From the NCBI GenBank assembly GCA_011799875.1, contig CM022303.1:187836088-187900087 (forward strand): a DNA stretch of 64,000 nt, given 5' to 3'. The translations under genes were made by a program, and so were the position numbers. Origin of the DNA: Thinopyrum elongatum (lineage: Eukaryota; Streptophyta; Magnoliopsida; Poales; Poaceae). How positions within the stretch are numbered: position 1 is the first letter of the stretch; every line of letters begins with the position of its first letter. This document shows positions 33,964-43,886 of the stretch, one piece after another. The notes below the pieces were generated by a model, which saw nothing but the letters and a program-made list of their open reading frames with translations, was not told where the DNA came from and ran no database searches.

Positions 33964-34501
33964 TGTCGTGTACTTGTCACGGCAGATGTCCTAGCAAAAG
34001 GACTTAGGTGTGGAGCCATCGCAACTAGGTTAGCTTGAAGGGGTTGAACGGGACAAAGGACACAAGGAATTTACCCAGGTTCGGCCCCTCTCAACGAGGT
34101 AAAAGCCTACGTCCTGCTCTTAGTTGTATTGCTTGGGTTTCGATTACAAGGGAGAAAATATGCTTGACCTAGTTCTCGACTTGTTGATTCTTGAGTTAAC
34201 CCGCCGCCGGGTCACCCCTTTATATACAGGTTGATGCCCGACGGCTTACAGAGTCCCGGCCGGCTCACACAAACGTGACCGGCTCGGCTTCTAACTAAAC
34301 CTGCCGTACAAAGCAAGTTAACACATGGCGACTCACACCTTTGGGCCTTGAGTCGCCACCGGGTCTCTGGGCTCCAATAAGCTGCTTTATGAACCGCCAT
34401 CCTTATGCCTTAGACCTCTTGGGCCTTCTTCGCCATAAGTCGCCAATGGTGTAACCCGGCCCCTCCTGGGCGGGTCACACCTCGGAGTTATATCCCCAAC
34501 A
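33964..34501 (-). repeat. Tat-like element, 5' LTR (538 bp)
   Basis: Partner of 8148-8686, with a minus-strand TATATAAA promoter motif at 34219-34226. Target duplication CTTGC follows at 34502. Confidence 0.93.
34219..34226 (-). promoter_or_regulatory. TATA box of the Tat-like 5' LTR
   Basis: Minus-strand TATATAAA within CTGTATATAAAGGGG. The partner LTR has TTTATAAA at the same place. Confidence 0.6.
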
Positions 34502-34506
34502 CTTGC

Positions 34507-37500
34507 CAATAGAGATACTATATCACCAATTGGGATTGTTAGAGATGTTGAAGTCTTGTGTGGGAAAATAAAATACCCTACTGATTTTCTTGTTCTTAGT
34601 TCCCCACAAGATGATTTTTGTCCCATTATATTTGGTAGACCTTTCTTGAATACTGTTAATGCTAGGATAGACTGTGAAAAAGAAATTGTTACTGTAAGCT
34701 TTGGGGATGTGTCTCATGATTTTAATTTCTCTAAATTTTGTAGACAACCCCATGATAAGGAATTGCCTAGTAAGGATGAAATCGTTGGTCTTGCTTCTAT
34801 TGCAGTGCCTCCTACTGATCCTTTAGAACAATATTTGCTAGATCATGAAAATGATATGTTTATGAATGAAAGAAAGGAGTCAGATGAAATATTCTTTAAC
34901 CAAATGCCTGTTTTGAAACACAATTTGCCTGTTGAAATCCTTGGAGATCCTCCTCCACCCAAGGGTGATCCCGTGTTTGAGCTTAAACAATTACCTGATA
35001 CTTTGAAATATGCTTATCTTGATGAAAAGAAGATATATCCTGTTATTATTAGTGCTAACCTTTCAGAGCATGAAGAAAAGAAATTATTGAAAACTCTGAG
35101 GAAGCACCGTTCTGCTATTGGATATACTCTTGATGATCTTAAGGGCATTAGTCCCACTCTATGTCAGCACAAAATTAATATGGAGCTTGATGCTAAACCA
35201 ATTGTTGATCACCAATGACGGTTAAATCCTAAGATGAAGGAAGTGGTAAGAAATGAAATACTAAAACTTCTGGAGGTAGGTATAATTTATCCTATTGCTG
35301 ATAGTAGATGGGTAAGTCCTGTTCATTGTGTCCCTAAGAAGGGAGGTATTACTGTTGTTCCTAATGATAAGAATGAATTGATTCCACAAAGAATTGTTAC
35401 AGGTTATAGAATGGTAATTGATTTTCGCAAATTAAACAAAGCTACTAGAAAAGATCATTACCCTCTACCTTTTATTGATCAAATGCTAGAAAGATTATCC
35501 AAACATACACATTTTTGCTTTCTAGATGGTTATTCTGGTTTCTCTCAAATACCTGCGTCAAAAAAGGACCAAGAAAAAAGCACTTTTACTTGCCCTTTCG
35601 GTACCTTTGCTTATAGACGTATGCCTTTTGGTTTATGCAATGCACCTGCTACCTTTCAAAGATGTATGACTGCTATATTCTCTGACTTTTGTGAAAAGAT
35701 TGTTGATGTTTTCATGGATGATTACTCCGTTTACGGAACTTCTTTTGATGATTGCTTAAGCAGCCTTGATCGAGTTTTGCAGAGATGTGAAGAAACTAAT
35801 CTTGTCTTGAATTGGGAGAAGTGCCACTTTATGGTTAATGAAGGTATTGTCTTGGGGCATAAAATTTCTGAAAGAGGTATTGAAGTTGATAAAGCTAAAG
35901 TAGATGCTATTGAAAAGATGTCGTGTCCTAAAGATATCAAAGGTATAAGAAGTTTCCTTGGTTATGCTGGTTTCTATAGGAGGTTTATTAAAGACTTCTC
36001 TAAAATTTCTAGGCCTCTCACCAATCTCTTGCAAAAAGATGTTCCTTTTGTTTTTGATGATGATTGTGTAGAAGCATTTGAAATACTTAAGAAAGCCTTG
36101 ATTTCTGCACCTATTGTTCAACCACCTGATTGGAATCTACCCTTTGAAATTATGTGTGATGCTAGTGATTATGCTGTTGGTGCTGTTCTAGGACAAAGAG
36201 TTGATAAAAAATTGAATGTTATTCATTATGCTAGTAAAACTCTAGACAGTGCCCAGAGAAATTATGCTACTACTGAAAAAGAATTTTTAGCAGTTGTTTT
36301 TGCTTGTGATAAGTTCAGATCTTATATTGTTGATTCCAAAGTAACTGTTCACACTGATCATGCTGCTATTAAATACCTTATGGAAAAGAAAGATGCTAAA
36401 CCTACACTTATTAGATGGGTTCTCTTACTGCAAGAATTTGATTTGCATATTATTGATAGAAAGGGAGCTGAGAACCCCGTTGCAGACAACTTGTCTAGGT
36501 TAGAAAATGTTCTTGATGACCCACTACCTATTGATGATAGCTTTCCTTATGAGCAATTAGCTGTCATAAATGCTTCTCGTAATACTCCATGGTATGATGA
36601 TTATGCTAATTACATTGTTACTAAATTTATACCACCTAGTTTCACATACCAGCAAAAGAAAAAGTTTTTCTATGATTTAAGACACTACTTTTGGGATGAC
36701 CCACACCTTTATAAAGGAGTAGATGGTGTTATTAGACGTTGTGTACCTGAGCATGAACAGGAACAGATCCTACACAAGTGCCACTCCAAAGCTTACGGAG
36801 GACACCATGCTGGAGATAGAACTGCACACAAGGCATTGCAATCTGGTTTTTATTGGCCTACTCTCTTCAAGGATGCCCGTAAGGTTGTCTTGTCTTGTGA
36901 TGAATGTCGGAGAATTGGCAATATTAGTAGACGTCAGGAAATGCCTATGAATTATTCACTTGTTATTGAACCATTTGATCTTTGGGGCTTTGATTATATG
37001 GGACCTTTTGCTTCCTCTAATGGGTACACACATATTTTAGTTGCTGTTGATTATGTTACTAAGTGGGTAGAAGCTATTCCAACTAGTAGTGATGATCATA
37101 ACACTTCTATTAAGATGCTTAAAGAAGTTATTTTTCCGAGGTTTGGAGTCCCTAGATATTTACTGACTGATGGTGGTTCACATTTTATTCATGGTGCTTT
37201 CCGTAAAATGCTTGCTAAATATGATGTCAACCATAGAATTGCATCTCCATATCACCCTTAGTCTAGTGGTTAAGTAGAATTGAGCAATAGAGAGATTAAA
37301 TTAATTTTGCAAAAGACTGTTAATAGATCTAGAAAGAATTGGTCTAAGAAACTTGATGATGCATTATGGGCTTACAGAACTGCTTATAAAAACCCTATGG
37401 GTATGTCTCCGTATAAAATGGGTTATGGAAAAGCATGTCACTTACCTCTAGAACTAGAACATAAAGCGTATTGGGCTATTAAAGAGCTCAACTATGATTT

Positions 37501-37897
37501 CAAACTTGCCGGTGAGAAGAGGTTATTTGACATTAGCTCACTTGATGAATGGAGAACCCAAGCTTATGAGAATGCCAAGTTGTGTAAAGAAAAAGTTAAA
37601 AGATGGCATGACAAAAGGATACAAAAGCGTGAGTTTAATGTAGGTGATCATGTTTTGCTATACAACTCTCATTTAAGATTTTTTGCAGGAAAGCTTCTCT
37701 CTAAATGGGAAGATCCTTACATTATGGAAGAGGTCTATCGTTCCGGTGCCATTAAGATCAACAATGCCGAAGGCACCAACCCGAAGGTGGTAAACAGTCA
37801 AAGAATCAAACATTATATTTCAGGTACTCCTATAAATGTTGAGACGAATATTATCAATACCGTAACACCGGAGGAGTACATAAGGGATACTTTCTAG
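34507..37897 (+). pseudogene. Athila-like pol: reverse transcriptase, RNase H, integrase
   Basis: Continues the frame cut at 8147 and stays in one phase to the TAG at 37895. Reverse transcriptase has [12 protein letters not shown] (about 35407), [26 protein letters not shown] and FMDDYSVYG (about 35712). RNase H has [13 protein letters not shown] (about 36155) and [11 protein letters not shown]. Integrase has the zinc ligands [11 protein letters not shown] and CDECRRI (36775-36915), the core WGFDYMGPF and LLTDGGSHF, and a C-terminal VGDHVLLYN. In-frame stops are at 35216 (TGA), 37259 (TAG) and 37271 (TAA), the last two beside the catalytic Glu. All three fit C-to-T changes in CGA, CAG and CAA. 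Otherwise it is full length. Confidence 0.93.
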
Positions 37898-38245
37898 AAT
37901 ATTTCAGACTCCGAAAAGGAATAGGTATGTGGTACGGTAAGTAAACCGACTCCAAAACTGTTCTAATGGCAATTTTTCTCTGTTTTAGAATATTAAAAAA
38001 TGGAAAATTAAAAGTAGTCTGAGAAGTGCACGAGGAAGCGACAAGGTAGGGAGGCGCGTCCTACCCCCTGGGCGTGCCCCCACCCTTGCCGCCACCTCGT
38101 GTGCCCTCCGGACTCCGTTTTCTTGCACAATACTTCTTTTAGTCGGTAAAAATTCATTATATAATCTCCCGAAGGATTTGACCACCGTACCACGGCAAAT
38201 TCCTCTATTCTTGTTTCGTGTTGTTTTCTTGGCAGATCTGAAAAT
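37898..38245 (+). other. Athila-like spacer between pol and the extra ORF, with a likely splice acceptor
   Basis: Contains a GC-rich block (38040-38095: GCGTCCTACCCCCTGGGCG) that resembles the LTR block at 40493-40520, then a T-rich tract ending TTTTCTTGGCAG at 38235, eleven bases before the ATG at 38246. The tract looks like a 3' splice site that would put the small ORF on a spliced message. Confidence 0.5.
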
Positions 38246-38638
38246 ATGTCGTCTCAAGATTCGGAGGGAGAGAGCTATGTCGCTGATTTCATTGCCAACC
38301 CAAAGGTTTATGGGGAGGTGGAGCATTATGGCTGGACTACGGAGGAGGAGGAAGACTCCGACATGGAGAGGACAAGGGATGATAGTTCTGACGAAGATGA
38401 AGATCAACTACCTCAACCTGGCGATATGCATGTGGAATTCAAGAAGTCCAGCCTTCCTAAGGTCCAATCTATCCCACCACGTTTTTTGCAGGACAGCAAG
38501 GCGGCACTATGCAAAAAGATAATGAAACTCGAGCTTGAGAATGAGGATCTGAGGAAAGAAAATTTTAGCCTCAGACGCAAGCTGGAGAAGAAGAATGCAA
38601 CAACCCTATCATCACCACCTCCGAAGAAAGAGATCTAA
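38246..38638 (+). CDS. Extra ORF of the Athila-like element: acidic protein with C-terminal coiled coil
   Basis: Intact 130-codon frame from ATG 38246 to TAA 38636, in the position where Athila elements may carry an env-like gene. It is very acidic in the middle (EEEEDSDMER, SSDEDEDQLP). From about residue 90 the protein is heptad-patterned and basic (LELENEDLRKEN, LRRKLEKKN), a probable coiled coil. It has no signal peptide or membrane segment, so it is not an obvious envelope protein. It is the only main-frame ORF of this element without a stop. Its role is unknown; interaction with gag or host factors would be speculation. Confidence 0.7.
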   Translation: MSSQDSEGESYVADFIANPKVYGEVEHYGWTTEEEEDSDMERTRDDSSDEDEDQLPQPGDMHVEFKKSSLPKVQSIPPRFLQDSKAALCKKIMKLELENEDLRKENFSLRRKLEKKNATTLSSPPPKKEI

Positions 38639-40184
38639 ATACATGGGTATGGGCACTCCCCTTGGCAACTGCCAAGCTTGGGGGAGGTGCCCCGGTATCG
38701 TATCACCATCACACCTTTACTTTTACCATTTTTCTTAGTTCGATCCTTTTGGTTATATTTTGATCTAGTAGAATAAAGTTTTAGTATGATCTAGCTTTGA
38801 GTTTTGCTTTATGTTCCCTCTATGTAATCGAGTCCGTGAGTTATATAATAAAGAGTAGTTTTGAGTTGAGGGCTTTGCTTTCTTGCTACGATCTTGAGGG
38901 AATAAATAAAAGAAAGAATAAAAAGAAATAAAAAGATCATATAATGATCTTATGGAGAGTAATGACTTCACATATAAAGAGTATGATGAATAAAAGTTGT
39001 TGAGAGTTGACAACATAGTTTTGGTCATTGTTGCAATTAATAGGAAGTAATAAAGAAAGAGAGGTTTCACATATAAATATACTATCTTGGACATCTTTTG
39101 TAATTGTGAGCACTCATTAAAATATGGCATGCTAAAAAGTTGATGTTGGACAAGGAAGACAACATAATGGGTTATGTTTTCTTATATCCGAATAGAAGTT
39201 ATAGTGTCTTGGATCCCCCAACATGTTGAGCTTGCTTTTCCCTCTTATGCTAGCCAAATACTTTGCACCAAGTAGAGATACTACTTGTGCATCCAAACAT
39301 CCCTTAAACCAGTTTTGCCATGAGAGTCCACCATATCTACCTATGGATTGAGTAAGATCCTTCAAGTAAGTTGTCATCGGTGCAAGCAATAAAAAATGCT
39401 CTCTAAATATGTATGATCTATTAGTGTGAAGAAAATAAGCTTTATACGAACTTGTGATATGGAAGAAATAAAAGCGACGGACTGCATAATAAAGTTCTTT
39501 ATCACAAGCGGCAATATAAAGTGACGTTCTTTTGCATTAAGATTTTGTGCATCCAACAATAAAAGTGCATGACAACCTCTGCTTCCCTTTGCGAAGGGCC
39601 TATCTTTTAATTTTATCTTCTACCCTTATACAAGAGTCATGGTGATCTTCACCTTTCCTTTTTACACTTTTTCTTTTGGAAAGCACTATGTGTTGGAGAA
39701 GGATCCACATATATATATATCCACTCGGATGTAGGTTATCATAAAGTATTATTGTTGACATTACCCTTGAGGTAAAAGGTTGGGAGGCGAAACTGTAAGC
39801 CCCTATCTTTCTCTGTGTCCGACTGAGGCTTCGAACCCATAAGTATCGCGTGAGTGTTAGCAGTTGTGAAAGATTAAATGATAGTTGAGTATGTGGACCT
39901 GCTGAAAAGCTCTTGAGTTGACTCTTTCCGATGTTATGATAAATTGCAATTGCTTCAATGACTGAGATCATAGTTTGTTAGTTTTCAATGAAATTTCCGA
40001 TTCATACTTTATCTTGTGAACGAATTGTTACTTTAGCATAAGAAATTATATGACAATATTTGTTGTTGTTCTAAAGATGATCATGATGCCCTCATGTTCG
40101 TATTTTATTTTATCGACACCTCTATCTCTAAACATGTGGACATATTTTTCGATTTCGGCTTTCGCTTGAGGACAAGCAAGGTCT
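38639..40184 (+). other. Athila-like 3' untranslated region
   Basis: About 1.5 kb, AT-rich, no gene seen. A copy of the polypurine motif (AAGCTTGGGGGAGG) lies at 38674-38687, just after the extra ORF. A short AT dinucleotide run is at about 39708-39719. Confidence 0.6.
38674..38687 (+). promoter_or_regulatory. Second (internal) polypurine tract of the Athila-like element
   Basis: AAGCTTGGGGGAGG matches the tract next to the 3' LTR (40185-40198, AAGCTTGGGGGAGT) in 13 of 14 bases. It could prime internal plus-strand DNA synthesis. Confidence 0.5.
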
Positions 40185-40198
40185 AAGCTTGGGGGAGT
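40185..40198 (+). promoter_or_regulatory. Polypurine tract of the Athila-like element
   Basis: AAGCTTGGGGGAGT directly precedes TGATACG at the 3' LTR start. Confidence 0.85.
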
Positions 40199-41720
40199 TG
40201 ATACGTCCATTTTGCATCATGCTTTTATATTGATATTTATTGCATTATGGGCAGTTATTACACATTCTAGCACAATACTTATGCCTTTTCTCTCTTATTT
40301 TACAAGGTTTACATAAAGAAGGAGAATGCCGACAGCTGGAATTCAGGGCTGGAAAAGGAGCAAATCTGAGAGACCTATTCTACACAACTCCAAAAGCCCT
40401 GAAACTTCACGGAGAATTATTTTGGAATATATAAAAAATATTGGGTGAAGAAAGCACCTGAGGAGACCCACCAGGCAGCCACAAGGGTGGGGGGCGCGCC
40501 CTACCCCCTGGGCGCGCCTCCCTGCCTTGTGGGCCACCTGGCAGGCCCCCGATGCCCATCTTCTGCTATATGATGTGTTTTGACCTGGAAAAAATTAGAA
40601 GGAAGCTTTTGGGATGAAGCGCCGCCGTCTCGAGGCGGAACCTGGGCAGAACCAATCTAGGGCTCCGACGGAGCTGTTCTGCCGGAGAAACTTCCCTCCG
40701 GGAGGGGGAAATCGAAGCAATCGTCATCACCAACGATCCTCTCATCGAGAGGGGGTCAATCTCCATCAACATCTTCACCAGCACCATCTCCTCTCAAACC
40801 CTAGTTCATCTCTTGTATCTGATCTTTGTCTCAAAACCTCAGATTGGTACCTGTGGGTTGCTAGTAGTGTTGATTACTCCTTGTAGTTGATGCTAGTTGG
40901 TTTATTCAGTGGAAGATCATATGTTCAGATCCTTAATACTATTCAATACCCCTCTGATTATGAACATGAATATGCTTTGTGAGTAGTTACGTTTGTTCCT
41001 GAGGACATGGGAGAAGTCTTGTTATAAGTAATCATGTGAATTTGGTATTCGTTCGATATTTTGATGAGATGTATGTTGTCTTTCCTCTAGTGGTGTTATG
41101 TGAACGTCGACTACATGACACTTCACCATGATTTGGGCTAGGGGAAGGCATGGGAAGTAATAAGTAGATGATGGGTTGCTAGAGTGACAGAAGCTTAAAC
41201 CCTAGTTTATGCGTTGCTTCGTAAGGGGCTGATTTGGATCCATATGTTTCATGCTATGGTTACATTTATCTTAATTCTTCTTTTGTAGTTGTGGATGCTT
41301 GCGAGAGGGGTTAATCATAAGTGGGAGGCTTGTCCAAGTAAGGGCAGCACCCAAGCACCGGTCCACCCACATATCAAATTATCAAAGTAACGAACGCGAA
41401 TCATATGAGCATGATGAAAAACTAGCTTGACAGTAATTCCCATGTGTCCTCGGGAGCACTTTGCTTTATATAAGAGTTTGTCCAGGCTTGTCCTTTGCTA
41501 CAAAAAGGATTGGGCCACCTTGCTGCACCTTAGTTACTTTTGTTACTTGTTACCCGTTACGAATTATCTTATCACACAACTATCTCTTACCGATAATTTC
41601 AGTGCTTGCAGAGAATACCTTGCTGAAAACCGCTTGTCATTTCCTTCTGCTCCTCGTTGGGTTCGACACTCTTACTTATCGAAAGGACTACGATAGATCC
41701 CCTATACTTGTGGGTCATCA
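40199..41720 (+). repeat. Athila-like element, 3' LTR (1522 bp)
   Basis: Starts TGATACGTCC, ends GGGTCATCA and is followed by the duplication GCGAC. It keeps the 19 bases missing from the 5' LTR. Confidence 0.94.
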
Positions 41721-42162
41721 GCGACCTGTAGCTCCTCTTGACGGAGGAATGGTCCTTTCTAGTCTCTTCGGCAATAGCTCAAGGTCAGCCAGAAACCTGT
41801 TGATGAATTGATGTGTCGAAGACGGGCTCTGGTAGATTTCTTCGTGAATTGCCTTACGATGTGCCCACCATATAGCCCATAGAGTGACTGCTAGGCGCAC
41901 GAAAGCAACATGAGATAATGTGCCGATCATCAAAAATAACCATTGTTTCGCGCTAGGCTCCGTGGTTTGACATAAATGTTCCGTCGGTTCTCCATCCACC
42001 AAGGCCCATATGCACCTTGACATCGAACACTCAAGCAAAGAATGCCTCCATGAGTCCTCTGCACCACACAAACCACATGTGCTAGATGGCGCCATCTTCC
42101 TATGGGCTCGTACATCCTCTGTGGGCAATGAGTGTTTAGCAAGTCTCTAAAGGAACATCCGT
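41721..42162 (-). pseudogene. LINE fragment, 5' half: zinc-binding domain before RNase H
   Basis: The minus-strand frame 42128-41721 shows CGLCGAEDSWRHSLLEC, the C-x2-C...H...C zinc-binding (zf-RVT) motif that follows the reverse transcriptase in plant LINE ORF2, then a helical linker (AVTLWAIWWAHRKA). It continues at 5236 once the Athila-like element is removed. The copy starts within this domain, so the whole reverse transcriptase is missing. Confidence 0.88.
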
Positions 42163-42177
42163 ATCTAAAACACAACT
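42163..42177. repeat. LINE target-site duplication, right copy
   Basis: ATCTAAAACACAACT, identical to 4714-4728. Confidence 0.9.
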
Positions 42178-43376
42178 GGCGAGAAGCCTCTCAGCCCATA
42201 AATTCTTTGTAACATCAATAGTCCAACCAAAAGCCCACATCTATTTATCAAGAAACAAAAGAAGCCCACATGTAAATGTGACTCCATACGGCTAAAAAGA
42301 TGTAAATGTGACTCCATGTGATTTCCATAAGTCTTCGGATTCCCTACTATCCTCCATGCACTCACATGCTCTGTCATACGTTCACGACTGCACATCACGC
42401 GAGGTTTGTTCACCACGCAAGAACTCATGGAATAAGTGCATGCGCCTTCTAGGATTTTCTCGAGGTTTTCGGCGGACGAGATGAGGAGAGGAAGAGACCA
42501 GAGAGGCCAAGGCATTGAGCCCCAATTTTACACTCTCTGTGTTAAACAGCGCATTGACACACAGCAAGCGCTGAGGTGGGCCGGCCCGATATGAGGTATA
42601 GGTCGGACGCTCATCCAACGAGTTTCGTTTTTTCCTTTTGCTTTTCCAGTCCTTTAAAAATGACAGTTGGATATTTTGTAGATAAAAATATTATAATATT
42701 AAAAAATTCATGAACTTAAAATATTCTCAAATTTTAAAAATTCATGTTCTAAAAAATAAAAAAATGTTCTTGAATTCAAAAAATATTTTAAAATATAAAA
42801 ATGTTCTAGAATAAAAAAATCTCAAATTTGAAAAGGTGTTCTCGAATAGCCAAAAATGTTCTCAATTTTTTAAAATGTTCCCGAATACAGAAATTTTGCT
42901 CAAATATTTAAAAAAATCTCAAATACCAATAATGTTCTTGAATTTTAAAAATATTCTTGAAATTTGAAAAATGTTGTCAAATTCAAAAATCATGTATTTT
43001 AAAAAGAAATATCAAATGAAATAAGTGAACGTTTTTCGAAAAAGGAGCATTTTAACAAAATTGGGACATTTTTAAATGAAAAAACACAAAAAAAGGGAAA
43101 TAAACAAAAAACCCAAATATTGGAACCAAAAAATAAAAGCAAGAAAAGAATAAAATAACCAATAAAAGTAAAATAAACCTTAGAAGAGCATTCTAAAAGG
43201 TTCCTAATACCAGCAAACATCGGATACGCATGGAACCTTCTCAAAACTGGTAACCCCATGTCTGTGTACGCTAGCTAGTTGGATCGCCTAGTTTTTTACT
43301 AGCTTCGTTTGTCTATGTGTTTCCTTGACACTTAGACGCAGTGAGAGTCAAACATAAAACACCCTAGGGGTGATAC
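42178..43376. other. Unassigned flank with AT-rich degenerate repeats
   Basis: 42178-42640 shows no gene. 42650-43200 is AT-rich with a loosely repeated AAAATGTTCT(C/T)GAAT motif about every 30-40 bases, a texture seen in wheat non-autonomous DNA elements. I could not find matching inverted ends. Confidence 0.4.
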
Positions 43377-43886
43377 CTTGTATTTGTATGGTATAGAATC
43401 GTTCATACGGAGATACGCAACTGCAGAACTGCTTATAGGTGAAAGCTTACCAATGGTGAGTAGGCATGGGCATTCGATCTGGCCACTTATCAGTGGCGGG
43501 CTCCACTTTGCGCCTGCCATCTGGTCCTATAGATTAGCTATGGGTGTAATCTACCAGTGCCGGTGGCCGCACTTGTAAGTGGAACCCCAAGCACATAACC
43601 TAGGTCGGTCGTACTATTTCCTCATTGGCTCACAGTTCCTCAAATCGCCATACCAATGTTGCTCCTCTCTTCCCCCTCCTATCCATGGCCTCCCTTATAT
43701 CCTCTCCCTATCCCGGTCAGCCAACCAAAGACCATGCGTGCGACGCGAGAGCGACTCCCTGTGGTGGATCCTGGTGCAGAGAAGGTGCTCTTGCGCGATC
43801 TAGGTTGGGCCACACTCTCCTTTGGACGCCGCCAATGCTCACGTCAGGTTGAACTCCGCAATTTTTTTAAATAAATCACAAATATT
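43377..43886. other. Unassigned sequence with CACTA-like subterminal motifs
   Basis: CACTTATCAGTGGCGGGC and CCAGTGCCGGTGGCCGCACTTGTAAGTGG resemble the subterminal repeats of CACTA transposons. No end motif or transposase is visible. It abuts the Angela copy 2 LTR. Confidence 0.3.

Larger units (their letters stand above)
8148..34501 (-). mobile_element. Tat-like Gypsy LTR retrotransposon with extra antisense gene, split by two insertions
   Basis: LTRs at 8148-8686 and 33964-34501 show minus-strand orientation (5' LTR at the high coordinates). Gag-protease-RT-RNase H-integrase run right to left. A second RNase H after the first and a plus-strand gene-like unit between pol and the 3' LTR (8972-13342) are Tat-lineage traits. 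An Angela element (14979-23414) and a solo LTR (24586-28871) are inserted in the coding region. Without them it is about 13.6 kb. By eye the two LTRs differ by about 12 substitutions and one single-base indel over 538 aligned bases. Confidence 0.92.
5237..41720 (+). mobile_element. Athila-like Gypsy LTR retrotransposon, split by a nested Tat-like element
   Basis: Two LTRs (5237-6739 and 40199-41720) are flanked by the perfect 5-bp duplication GCGAC (5232-5236 and 41721-41725). After the 5' LTR comes a tRNA-Asp-type primer site, then a single gag-protease-pol frame, an extra small ORF, a long 3' untranslated region and a polypurine tract. The Tat-like element at 8148-34501 interrupts the frame between protease and reverse transcriptase. 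Without it the element is about 10.1 kb. Athila assignment rests on the tRNA-Asp primer site, gag type, reverse transcriptase with FMDDYSVYG, and the extra ORF after pol. Confidence 0.93.
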
